Shown here: positions 31,806-40,214 of the stretch, in pieces
Numbering within the stretch: position 1 is the stretch's first letter
Layout: the number at the start of each line of letters is the position of its first letter
Origin: Planctomycetales bacterium
GTDB taxonomy: Bacteria; Planctomycetota; Planctomycetia; Planctomycetales; Planctomycetaceae
Assembly: GCA_026400835.1 (NCBI GenBank)
Contig: JAPLOA010000100.1
Location: 1 to 64,000, forward strand
Direction of reading: 5' to 3'
Length of the DNA: 64,000 nt
The notes under the pieces: model-generated
What the model saw: only the letters and a program-made list of their open reading frames with translations
Told to the model about the DNA's origin: nothing
Database searches by the model: none
Program-made: the position numbers and the translations under genes

Positions 31806-33044
31806 ATGAACGCCTCTTCTGAACACATTTCGAATGTCTCCGCTTCTCCTTCGCGTCGTTCGATGATCGGGATAATGGGAGGCGGTGTTGGTGCGATTGG
31901 GATGATGTCGGCTTTGGGGCAGTCGGCGTTTGGTGACCTGCAGCCATCGCAGTTTCCGGGAAAGGCGAAGAGAGTCATTCATCTCTTTATGAATGGCGGT
32001 CCGTTTCAAGGGGACCTGTTTGATCCCAAACCGGATCTGCTTAAGTTTGCCGGCCAGCGGCCGCCGGAAGCCGATTTCAGGACGGAGCGGAAAACCGCCG
32101 GACTCCTGCCTTCGCCGTTTCGATTTCGACAGTGTGGCGAATCAGGACTGCCGGTCAGTGAGCTGTTACCGCTGACGTCGAAATGCATCGACGACATGTG
32201 CATCATTCGTTCGACGTACACCAACAATCCGAATCACGGCCCCGCATTGCTATTGATGAATAACGGGACGATTCTGCCGACCAGACCCAGCATGGGTTCC
32301 TGGATGTCGTATGGACTCGGGACGGAGAATTCAGATCTGCCTGCCTACATCGTATTGTGTCCCGGAAAGCCGGTTCGGTTCTCCATTCTGTGGACCAGCG
32401 CGTTTTTGCCGGGTTCTCATCAGGGGACGTATATCAATCATGCTGATCCTGCTCCGGACAAACTGATTCCCTTCCTGCGGAATGCTCAGGCCAGCAGAGA
32501 TTCTCAAGCTGCTCAGGTGGCTTTGATGAGTCAGCTCAATCGGTTGCATCTGGAACGTTCAGGTCCGGATGGCCAACTGGAAGGTCGCTTGCAGGCGATG
32601 GAAACTGCGTTCCGCATGCAGTTCACGGCCACCGATGCTTTCGATCTGCAGAAAGAAACGCAGGCGACTCGCGATGATTACGGTACCGGTCATTTTGCCA
32701 ACGGTTGCTTGTTGGCTCGAAGGTTGAGCGAACGAGGAGTCCGGTTCGTTCAAGTGTATTACGGCAATGGTCAACCCTGGGATACTCATAGCGATCACAA
32801 CAACAGCACGATCAATCTGTGCAAAGATATCGACCGTCCGATTGCAGCGTTGCTGCGCGATCTGAAGCAACGTGGTCTACTGGATGAGACGTTGGTATTG
32901 TGGGGTGGAGAGTTTCATGACCTGCACGCGACGATTCTGCATCAGTTGGGGATCGATCACGAAAAATTAACGTATCGCTATGCGGGCCGAGATTTCCGGC
33001 TGACCGATGTTGCCGGCCGCGTGATTCAGGAAATTGTCACATAG
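31806..33044 (+). CDS. DUF1501 protein with internal 56-residue deletion
   Basis: 412 residues from ATG 31806; the start is chosen to keep a twin-arginine-like leader (SRRSMIG). It aligns residue for residue with the DUF1501 protein at 50024-51445 through KRVIHLFMNGGP, GTENSDLPA, ERGVRFVQ, LVLWGGEF. It then jumps straight to DLHATILHQLGIDH and runs in register to the end. The missing 56 residues include the conserved GRDHH block and the WLAGGG strand. It also has no DUF1549/1553 cytochrome partner next to it. Likely a damaged or repurposed copy; reading frame is otherwise clean. Confidence 0.8.
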   Translation: MNASSEHISNVSASPSRRSMIGIMGGGVGAIGMMSALGQSAFGDLQPSQFPGKAKRVIHLFMNGGPFQGDLFDPKPDLLKFAGQRPPEADFRTERKTAGLLPSPFRFRQCGESGLPVSELLPLTSKCIDDMCIIRSTYTNNPNHGPALLLMNNGTILPTRPSMGSWMSYGLGTENSDLPAYIVLCPGKPVRFSILWTSAFLPGSHQGTYINHADPAPDKLIPFLRNAQASRDSQAAQVALMSQLNRLHLERSGPDGQLEGRLQAMETAFRMQFTATDAFDLQKETQATRDDYGTGHFANGCLLARRLSERGVRFVQVYYGNGQPWDTHSDHNNSTINLCKDIDRPIAALLRDLKQRGLLDETLVLWGGEFHDLHATILHQLGIDHEKLTYRYAGRDFRLTDVAGRVIQEIVT

Positions 33045-33286
33045 CGGCTTCGCCGTTGCTAAACGCATTTGGTTACAGATCCATCCGCTTGGATCATGTT
33101 CTGCGGTCTATTCCCTTTGGACTGCTGCAGCCCGCTGCAGCTTTCTTCCTTCAGCAGCCTGCTGCTGAGAAGAATTGCTCCTGCAGCAATTGTTCTCACG
33201 GACAAACAAAAGCCAATGACCTAAACAACCCGAGCTACATGGCAATTAATGCCTGCATCTACAATCTGCTTCTAAGGATGACGCAG
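33045..33286. other. Non-coding stretch with CTGCAG-rich palindromes
   Basis: Several CTGCAG/CAGCAG units occur between 33110 and 33200, including a near-perfect hairpin (GAATTGCT and AGCAATTGTTC). No gene is supported. Confidence 0.4.
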
Positions 33287-33598
33287 TTAAAAGTGCCCTC
33301 GACTGGCGATGAGCGGAGCGGAACGATTGGCGACTCTACGACAGGCAACAGCTTGGTTGCGGAAGTTCTTGACGAAATCGAGCCACGTCTCTGCAGTGCA
33401 GTCCAGACGTTCAAGGATTGAAGCACACTCCTTCGGAATCACGCCGACTTTTCTCCTGCGAATCTCACGGCTAGCCCAATCGAGCAGTTTCAGATGTTGA
33501 TCGAAAGTCATCGACAGATAGCCCTCGTTGCTGGCTCGCCGCGTGGTGACCTTTTCCCGCGCTGTCAACAAAGTTGTTTGTGCCCAATGTGCTCCCAA
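33287..33598 (-). pseudogene. C-terminal remnant of a REP-associated-type transposase
   Basis: 103-residue frame that matches, from memory, the C-terminal tail of planctomycete REP-associated tyrosine transposases: YLSMTFDQHLKLLDWASREIR, IPKECASILERLDCTAETWLDFVKNFR. The N-terminal catalytic part with HUH and Tyr motifs is absent and not found nearby. I read this as a dead fragment. The Rpn gene close by and the broken lipoprotein frame suggest that this region has been reworked by mobile DNA. Confidence 0.55.
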
Positions 33599-33603
33599 TG
33601 AAT

Positions 33604-34197
33604 CTATTCAAATCCCATTATGAATTCATCGTCGATCGCCCACGCTCCCTTGCTTTTCTGAAGTATGAACGCTCCCTCAACATAGTTGCCCAGCCCTTCA
33701 GAGTGTCGAAAGATCAAGAATGCCAAGGTTTTGTCCCTCTTCAGGAGTATTGGGCAGGAAACTTCTAACGTTAACTCTCCCTGTGCTGGCACACCAGAAT
33801 CGCCGATGTGGTCGATTGGGAAATTGATGGATTTAACTTATCCAAGATCTGCGCGTCTCCATGCGTCAACCATTGTCTTCGCATCCAAATGGAGTTCATT
33901 GATCAATAGATTGCGAGCCCGATCCAGAATCTGTGTGAATTCTTTGACATCAAGAGTAAACTGCGTCATTAGCAATCGATCTTTGCCAGACTCCGCCATA
34001 AGTCGCTCAGTAACACATAGCACAATATCATGGCATGACTCTACATCGCTGGGGCTGCCAGTATTCAACGGATATACGGCAGAAGATTTTGAACAACCAG
34101 AAAGAACAAAAGCCATACCGAGTACGGCCAGCACGGGCCGGGAAAAAGGGGGCAGGTTGGGCAGCCGAACAGTATTGGACCCCTTTTGCCTTTCCAT
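33604..34197 (-). pseudogene. Lipoprotein gene interrupted by an in-frame TAA
   Basis: The frame starts at ATG 34197 with a signal peptide and lipobox (FVLSGC). It runs 119 residues (to RRADLG), stops at TAA (33838-33840), and continues in the same frame for another 77 codons (VKSINFPIDHIGDSG...WAIDDEFIMGFE) to a second stop at 33604. The second part looks fully protein-like, a beta-rich domain ending AFILQKSKGAWAIDDEF. This suggests one ancestral lipoprotein of about 197 residues cut by a single nonsense change. Alternatives: TAA readthrough or two separate genes. No family recognised. Confidence 0.6.
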
Positions 34198-34595
34198 TGT
34201 TGAACGGCCTTGTGCATCGCTGATGCTGAAGCTGATTTCGTTTTCTGCGTTAATGCGCACTACGGCACTCTCTGGTGTTCCGGAAACAAAAATGAATCCC
34301 GCTCCACCCTGAGCGCAGGGTTGGCCAAGTTTCGTAATCGCAGCAGCCAGACTCAAAATGTACGTACCGCCGAGCGGATTTGTCACGGTGATTCCGGTGG
34401 CGGATTCCAGACCGGCGTTATCCGTCAGAATTACGTCTTAAAGGGTTTGTGTGGTCAGGCCATGAGTTCCCGCGATGCCATCAAAACCTGCGATCGGCGG
34501 GTTGCCCTCATCCGCTAGCCCGATCGGCTGCAGTCAGACCGTGCTGGCGATGCTTGGGCCAAGCGCATCATAGATGGTCGTGGTTTCATGCCGAG
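34198..34595. other. Region with no supported gene
   Basis: About 400 bp upstream of the split lipoprotein. The lipoprotein frame stays open back to 34438 (TAA) and reads DVILTDNAGLESATG..., which may be coding debris. I see no terminator or repeat. Confidence 0.35.
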
Positions 34596-35510
34596 TCAGG
34601 AATTGCGAGCACGCAACTGCTGTTGCAGTTGATCGGCCATCGCGTTCAACTGAGTGGCATCGCAGGCGGCGAATTCTTCGGCTGACCAAATACGCTGGCC
34701 AAGAAGTTCCTGCAGGAGCGAGATTCGACCGATCTCAACGCCGATTTCAACGCCTATTTCACGGCCGCGCGCTTCACCGCGTGCTTCGCCATCCAGTGCT
34801 GCCTGCTCCATCCTCGCCGCTTCATCGCGTTGGAATTTCAGGCGAGCGTTGTAGGCCAACAGTTGTTCGGGGGTTTTGGAGATCATTTCCAGCACTCCGG
34901 CAGCTTCGGAAAATTCCTGATCGGGAAACAGGCGGCGGATTTCTGCAGGAGTCAGCTTATCCGCATTCTGCAGGAAATAGGCCCAGCGTTCCGCTGGCGT
35001 CGCATCATACACATTCTCTGCGGTCACCTGAAGATGATTCAACTGCAAAAGATGGATTTGCAGATCGTCCGTCAGAGCAAGGTATGTCGACACTTCTCGC
35101 AGCCGAAAGTCCAAATGCAGTGCAGGAGGCGCTATAAACATCGCCTGCGAAAACACGCAGATGCTGATCGCTGGGCGAAGTCTTGAGTATCGCTGACCCT
35201 CACTCAACTGACCCACATACAGCGCAGAAACATAGTAGGTGAGCCGCTGAGTCATCCCGGCCGGCAGCGTAGTCTGCATTTCGATGTTCAATTGCCGCCC
35301 ATGCTCGTCGGTGGCCAGAATGTCCAGTACAGACAATTTGTCGTCATTCGATTCTTTATCAAGGAACGGGTTCTGAAACGTCACCTGAGTGATCCGTGGT
35401 TGACCGACCAGAATTGAGTTAAGAAAGTGGATCGTGATTCCAGAATGCTCAGGATTGCCCAGCATCAGCTTGAACGCAAAATCCACCAGCGGACTGATTC
35501 CAATCGCCAT
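34596..35510 (-). CDS. Rpn/PD-(D/E)XK nuclease family protein (putative transposase type)
   Basis: 304 residues from ATG 35510 (MAIGISPLVDFAFKLMLG). The N-terminal half has the PDDEXK_2 pattern: FKLMLGNPEHSGITIHFLNSIL and a catalytic block VLDILATDEHGRQLNIEMQ with D...ExQ. The C-terminal half is charged and helical, including a Glu/Gly/Arg repeat (GEARGEARGREIGVEIGVEIG). Family members act as recombination-promoting nucleases whose copies spread by gene transfer. It lies alone next to a transposase remnant and has no target-site repeats that I can see. Likely intact. Confidence 0.82.
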   Translation of the reverse strand: MAIGISPLVDFAFKLMLGNPEHSGITIHFLNSILVGQPRITQVTFQNPFLDKESNDDKLSVLDILATDEHGRQLNIEMQTTLPAGMTQRLTYYVSALYVGQLSEGQRYSRLRPAISICVFSQAMFIAPPALHLDFRLREVSTYLALTDDLQIHLLQLNHLQVTAENVYDATPAERWAYFLQNADKLTPAEIRRLFPDQEFSEAAGVLEMISKTPEQLLAYNARLKFQRDEAARMEQAALDGEARGEARGREIGVEIGVEIGRISLLQELLGQRIWSAEEFAACDATQLNAMADQLQQQLRARNS

Positions 35511-36004
35511 GTGTGCCTCGCTCCGTTTTCTACGCTGTGATAGTCTGCACGACTCGTCCGGCATCATCATAACCAGCTCATCGTTGAGTCGACATTCGAG
35601 TGATCCTTGGTTTTGACAACCGGACCTTCGTTTCCACTACCCCCCCCAGAAGGATATCGGTGTTGCCATCCTGCGATGAGAACACCGTATTTTATTGCGT
35701 TTTACGTCTAATCAGAAATCTGACAGAGAGACCTTTTGAAAAGGATTGTTGCTGCAAGGCGAATGCTGTGTGCTATCCGCTACGAAGTTTCGCAATGGCC
35801 GCCTGCTGAACGCATGTCTTGCCTGACTGTTCGCCTTCCGGCTCTGTTCTGCTAATCTTGGCAGGTGTAGTCCGATTTTTTCGCTTGAGCCTGAGGCGCT
35901 AGCCGATCTGCAACCGAAAAGTCGGCTAGCGCCTCAGGCTCATGCCAATTCATTCTTCCCTGCTCTTCCCTCTAATAATGTCGCTTGATGGGCGAAGTAG
36001 AGCC
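35511..36004. other. Intergenic region with a homopolymer C tract
   Basis: About 490 bp upstream of the aldolase gene. Contains a run of eight or nine C near 35639-35648, prone to length change, and the palindrome at 35886-35941. No gene supported. Confidence 0.4.
35886..35941. repeat. Perfect 20-bp inverted repeat
   Basis: GAGCCTGAGGCGCTAGCCGA pairs exactly with TCGGCTAGCGCCTCAGGCTC, around a loop of about 15 nt. The lack of a following T-run makes a simple terminator less likely; it fits the general intergenic palindromes of this genome. It ends about 65 bp before the aldolase start. Confidence 0.75.
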
Positions 36005-36679
36005 ATGCAATCGCAATTTTCAGCACAAGCTCTTGAACGAATGCATCAGACCGGCGTCATCGCGGTTCTGGTTGTGGATGATCCTCGTCGAGCCGTCAAG
36101 GTGGCTCGCGCGTTGCTGGCGGGTGGAGTCAGCATCATGGAGTTGACGCTAAGAACTTCGGCTGCTCTGGAATGCTTATCAGCCATTACCAGCGAAGTGC
36201 CTGAGATGATGGCCGGAGCAGGTACGATCATCATTCCCGAGCAAGTCGATCAGGTTCTGAATGCTGGGGCCGCGTTTGCGGTTTCTCCGGGGACCAATCC
36301 TGTCGTCATTCGTCGAGCCATCGAGCTGGGGCTTCCGTTTGCTCCGGGCGTGGTGACTCCAACGGATATCGATGTTGCCGTTCACGCGGGGTGTCGAGAA
36401 CTCAAGTTCTTCCCGGCGGAACAGAGTGGTGGCCTGAATATGTTGAGTGCCATCAAGGCTCCGTATGCTCATCTTGGGCTGAAGTATATTCCTTTGGGCG
36501 GAGTCACGACGGCAAACCTGGAAAGTTATCTGCGAGATCCTGACGTGTTGGCAGTAGGTGGATCGTGGCTGGCGAAGAAAGACACGATCGACGCGGAAAG
36601 CTGGGATGAGATCACGAAGGCTGCTCGCGAAGCCAGCGCGATTGTGGAAACAGTGCGATCGAAGAGTCACAACGTATGA
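36005..36679 (+). CDS. KDPG/KHG aldolase family protein
   Basis: 224 residues from ATG 36005 (MQSQFSAQ). This class I aldolase family splits 2-keto-3-deoxy-6-phosphogluconate to pyruvate and glyceraldehyde-3-phosphate (or 4-hydroxy-2-oxoglutarate to pyruvate and glyoxylate). The catalytic Glu lies in MELTLRT and the Schiff-base Lys in ELKFFPAE. Phosphate-loop residues follow (PLGGV). It overlaps the ABC ATPase gene by 4 bp (ATGA), an odd pairing for a sugar-acid enzyme. It suits the uronate/sugar-acid genes 4-9 kb downstream. Confidence 0.9.
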   Translation: MQSQFSAQALERMHQTGVIAVLVVDDPRRAVKVARALLAGGVSIMELTLRTSAALECLSAITSEVPEMMAGAGTIIIPEQVDQVLNAGAAFAVSPGTNPVVIRRAIELGLPFAPGVVTPTDIDVAVHAGCRELKFFPAEQSGGLNMLSAIKAPYAHLGLKYIPLGGVTTANLESYLRDPDVLAVGGSWLAKKDTIDAESWDEITKAAREASAIVETVRSKSHNV

Positions 36680-37635
36680 GTATTTCGGGCGAGTTGGTGA
36701 TTGAGACGGCGAAGGTCAGTAAGTCCTATCGTCGTGGATTCTGGGGCAGGAATTCGTTCACAGCGCTGAATGATGTTTCGCTGCAGGTTCCTCGCGGAGA
36801 GATCTATGGGTTGCTGGGACCGAATGGAGCCGGCAAGACAACGTTGATCAAAATCCTGCTGGGGATCATTCGCAAGTCAGCCGGTAACGCCACAGTTCTG
36901 GGGCATGCCGCTGGTTCGATGGAAGCAAGGCGCAGAATTGGATACCTGCCGGAGAATCATCGTATTCCGCGGCACCTCACTGCTCTTACCGCGCTGGAGT
37001 ATTACGGTAGCCTGAGCGGCATGTCGATGAGTGCGATTCGTGCTGAGCGAATGAAGCTGCTCGAAGTCGTTGGACTGCGAGGTCGAGAAAAAGAACGCGT
37101 GTCCGGATATTCGAAAGGGATGCTGCAGCGGCTGGGGCTGGCTCAGGCCATGCTGCATCGGCCTGATTTGATCGTGCTGGATGAGCCGACGGACGGAGTC
37201 GACCCGGTTGGGCGTCGCGAGATTCGTGATGTGCTGAAACAACTGGCCGATCAGGGCCACAGCATTTTCCTGAACAGTCATTTGCTGCAGGAAATTGAAC
37301 TGATCTGTTCGAGTGTTGCGATTCTGAATCACGGAAAACTGTTGAAGACCGGCAGTGTTCGAGAACTGACTGCTGCCCTTGCGGATGCCCCTGTGCAGAT
37401 GCAGGTGACGGGCGATGAAGCGGCCGTTCGACGAATTGCTGATCAGCATCCCGGTTCAAAACTTCGGGTCGTTACTGTCGGCGCTTATGAACTGGAGGTT
37501 CGAATTCCGAAGCAGGCCGACCTTGATATTGTCGTCGATGCTTTGCGACAAGCGGGCATTAGTATTTGGCGGTTGGCTCGTAAGGAGCAAACTCTGGAAG
37601 AAGTCTTCATCGGGATCGTCGGAGGAGCCGTCTGA
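36676..37635 (+). CDS. ABC transporter ATP-binding protein
   Basis: 319 residues. Walker [12 protein letters not shown], signature GYSKGMLQRLGLAQAM (LSGGQ replaced by YSKGM), Walker B LIVLDEPTDGVDP and a switch histidine in LNSHLL. The last 90 residues form an accessory domain of the ABC-2 exporter type. It shares one base with the following permease start and overlaps the aldolase by 4 bp, so all three are co-translated. It energises the permease; substrate unknown. Confidence 0.93.
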   Translation: MSISGELVIETAKVSKSYRRGFWGRNSFTALNDVSLQVPRGEIYGLLGPNGAGKTTLIKILLGIIRKSAGNATVLGHAAGSMEARRRIGYLPENHRIPRHLTALTALEYYGSLSGMSMSAIRAERMKLLEVVGLRGREKERVSGYSKGMLQRLGLAQAMLHRPDLIVLDEPTDGVDPVGRREIRDVLKQLADQGHSIFLNSHLLQEIELICSSVAILNHGKLLKTGSVRELTAALADAPVQMQVTGDEAAVRRIADQHPGSKLRVVTVGAYELEVRIPKQADLDIVVDALRQAGISIWRLARKEQTLEEVFIGIVGGAV

Positions 37636-39989
37636 TGAAAGCTGTTCTGGCCATTCTGAAAGATTCGTTTCGCGAAGCGGCTGCCTCAAGAGTCTTGTTG
37701 ATTGCTCTGATTGCAATTGTGGTTGTGTTGCTGGCTTTGGCGCCGTTGTCCTTTACCAGTGCCCCGAGTACTCAATTGCGACCCTTTGAGTTGGTTGATA
37801 CGCAGTTGTTCCTGCAAACGCTGGCGGATGGACCTAAGGCGCCGGGAACTCCTGCGGCCCATCTCTGGAGTTTGCTTAAGGATGATCAAAGAAAACAAAT
37901 AGAGGGTTATCTCAATCCGCCGGCGGTACCGCAGTCGACGGGTGGGCCTGGTGGTGGGCCTCGTCCTGTCAGAGTTCAGGCGAAAGTTCTTGAACTCGTG
38001 AATAAGTTGTTGCCGTTGCCGGAGTTTTATCATCCTGAAAGTTGGGCCTCGGTCGAATTGGGTGAGTCGCTTCGAGCCGCCGATCCAGCCGACATGATTG
38101 CCGACATTCGAGCCTCACGAAACCTGAAACGCCTTGCTGCGGCGTTCAGTCAGAGTCTTGTAGTCGAAGACGAGATGTCGTTGTCGCTGTCGTATGGCAC
38201 TATGGTGCTCTTCGGACCGTTGCAGGGAGCGCCGAGCCAGTCTTCGCAGCTGATTGATCAGACAATCATCGTGATCCTGTCGATCTTTCTGGGGTTCTTC
38301 GGGATCTTTAGTTCGCTGCTTGTGACCGCGTCGATCATTCCAAGAACCTTCGAGCCCGGTGAGATTTCGCTGCTGCTCAGCAAACCGGTCCGTCGTACGG
38401 TTCTGTTCGTCACCAAGTTTATTGGCGGCTGTGCCTTTACGACGTTGTGTGCCGGAGTTCTGGTGACAGGCATCTGGCTGTTACTCTGGACGCGTTTTGG
38501 ACTTTGGCGTCCCGAGCTGTTGCTCTGCATTCCGCTGTATGTCTTCTTGTTCGCGGTATACTTTTCGGTATCGGCTTTGGCTGGGGCCGTCTGGAGAAAC
38601 CCGACCGTCTCATTGATTATCGTTGTTGTCTTCTGGGTCGTTGTAACAACCACTGGCGGAATTTATGCCTTCATGACCAACGGCTACCTTCAGACTCAGC
38701 AGTTGGTGGAAGTGACTTCAGCAGGCTCTGAGGTTTTTGTTGTTGATGGTGCGAAGAAGTTTCGTCGGTGGAATCCGGAAACATCGGACTGGGTTCGTAT
38801 CTGTGATGATGGGCGAGGCAACAATTTGATGCAGTTGTTGCAGAGTCTTCGTTTCACCGGTGTGCGTCCGCGAATTGTAGCCAGCGCGACGGGCGATCGT
38901 ATTCTGGCGCTGCAGTCGGAGATGTCACGATTTGGTGGCGCGTCGGCCGCGACGTTGATCAGTGCGGACAAAGAGAACGGCTATTTGCGTGAGGTCGAGT
39001 CTGTCACTCCTGAGCCTGTATTTGCTGTCTTCATGAATAAGAACGGGGATGTGATTTTGCCTGGGATTCGATCGGTTTATCAATTTAAAGGTGTTTCAGA
39101 TCAGGTCCGGAAGACTCAGGCGTTTTTAAAGCAACTTTCCATTCCGTGGCCGATGGCTCGTCCATCGCAGGCATTTCAGGCGCTGACCGAAACTCCGATG
39201 AAGCCACAACGCGCCGACGCAGCCGTGGCGTTTAACATCTCCAATGATCAGTTGGTGTATTGGGACAATGGAACGTTAACCGCTCTGAATAGACGCGAGG
39301 ATGGAGTTTATGTCGCGGGGGCAACGCGTGTCTTCGAAAAGAAACAGGCTGCGACGATTGCAGCGGGCGGAGCGTTTGTTCTGTGTGCCATGGCTGATGG
39401 TGTTGTACAACTTTTGGATGCGACGACTCTTGAGACGCTTGAGCAAACATCGCTGACAGCGGGTGACGTGCCGAAGTCTGCAGAGTTCTCTTCGGATGGC
39501 AACTGGGGCGCCGTGATGACTCATGGTGGAAACCTGCTGAGTCTTGACGGGAAGACTCGCAGGTTTCTCGACTGGACACCTCGGGAAAACGGTTCTGTTT
39601 CTGCGATCCGATTTGATGAGCAGGGAAAACTTTTGCTGGCGAACGGACGACGTTCGATCTTCGTCTATGCGTCCCCTGAATCAGATTCGGAAAAGGCATT
39701 TCAGGGGCTCACAGAATGGCCGCATCAGGCCTATGACTATGTCGTTCGGCCGCTGTATTTGCTGCTGCCAAAACCTTCCGAAGTCGACAATATCGTGAAG
39801 TATCTGGTAACGGGAAGGAAGTCCGTCGAGATTTCCGGAGACCCGGAAGGACGTTCGGCCGGTGGCTCTGATGACCTCAACCAAAACCGCATCACGTTTG
39901 ATTTGAGCGTTTCGTTGTGGAGCAATATTGCGTTCATCACCGTGATGCTTGCCCTGGGCTGCGTTTATATTTCTCGCCGCGATTTCTAG
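37635..39989 (+). CDS. ABC-2 permease with inserted beta-propeller-like domain
   Basis: 784 residues. The first part is an ABC-2/NatB-like permease: an N-terminal helix (VLLIALIAIVVVLLALAPL), a loop rich in Pro/Gly, and five helices between about 210 and 350 (including FFGIFSSLLVTASIIPRTFEPGEISLLLSKPVRR). Then comes about 380 residues with no hydrophobic helix but with repeated beta blades (VFVVDGAKKFRRW, DVILPGIRSVYQF, QLVYWDNGTLTALN, VVQLLDATTLETL, NLLSLDGKTRRFLDW, KLLLANGRRSIFVY). The chain ends in one last membrane helix (WSNIAFITVMLALGCVYI). The propeller-like part should be extracytoplasmic. I have not seen this arrangement described. Confidence 0.8.
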   Translation: MKAVLAILKDSFREAAASRVLLIALIAIVVVLLALAPLSFTSAPSTQLRPFELVDTQLFLQTLADGPKAPGTPAAHLWSLLKDDQRKQIEGYLNPPAVPQSTGGPGGGPRPVRVQAKVLELVNKLLPLPEFYHPESWASVELGESLRAADPADMIADIRASRNLKRLAAAFSQSLVVEDEMSLSLSYGTMVLFGPLQGAPSQSSQLIDQTIIVILSIFLGFFGIFSSLLVTASIIPRTFEPGEISLLLSKPVRRTVLFVTKFIGGCAFTTLCAGVLVTGIWLLLWTRFGLWRPELLLCIPLYVFLFAVYFSVSALAGAVWRNPTVSLIIVVVFWVVVTTTGGIYAFMTNGYLQTQQLVEVTSAGSEVFVVDGAKKFRRWNPETSDWVRICDDGRGNNLMQLLQSLRFTGVRPRIVASATGDRILALQSEMSRFGGASAATLISADKENGYLREVESVTPEPVFAVFMNKNGDVILPGIRSVYQFKGVSDQVRKTQAFLKQLSIPWPMARPSQAFQALTETPMKPQRADAAVAFNISNDQLVYWDNGTLTALNRREDGVYVAGATRVFEKKQAATIAAGGAFVLCAMADGVVQLLDATTLETLEQTSLTAGDVPKSAEFSSDGNWGAVMTHGGNLLSLDGKTRRFLDWTPRENGSVSAIRFDEQGKLLLANGRRSIFVYASPESDSEKAFQGLTEWPHQAYDYVVRPLYLLLPKPSEVDNIVKYLVTGRKSVEISGDPEGRSAGGSDDLNQNRITFDLSVSLWSNIAFITVMLALGCVYISRRDF

Positions 39990-40214
39990 CAGCTTGGAGG
40001 AAAGGGAGACCTGACGGTCGAGTGAGGTGGCCCGATTACAGACCAGCCACAACGCGGGCAACCGTGGCAATGGCCCAGCGGCGGATTTGGGGTATTCCTG
40101 GCGCGGGTCGGGATCATGGAAATAGCCGGCAGACTTCGTCACAATGCGCGACTTTTCGTCAGTCGCAACATAAAGACGTATGCTGATTCAAATCGCGTCA
40201 CACGAAAGCCACTT

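Noticed and set aside
33056-33421. Plus-strand frame of 121 codons after the deleted DUF1501 gene
   Set aside because: Overlaps the transposase remnant on the other strand and reads through palindromic CTGCAG DNA.
34574-35137. Plus-strand frame of 187 codons over the Rpn gene
   Set aside because: Antisense to the nuclease gene; Arg/His-rich shadow.
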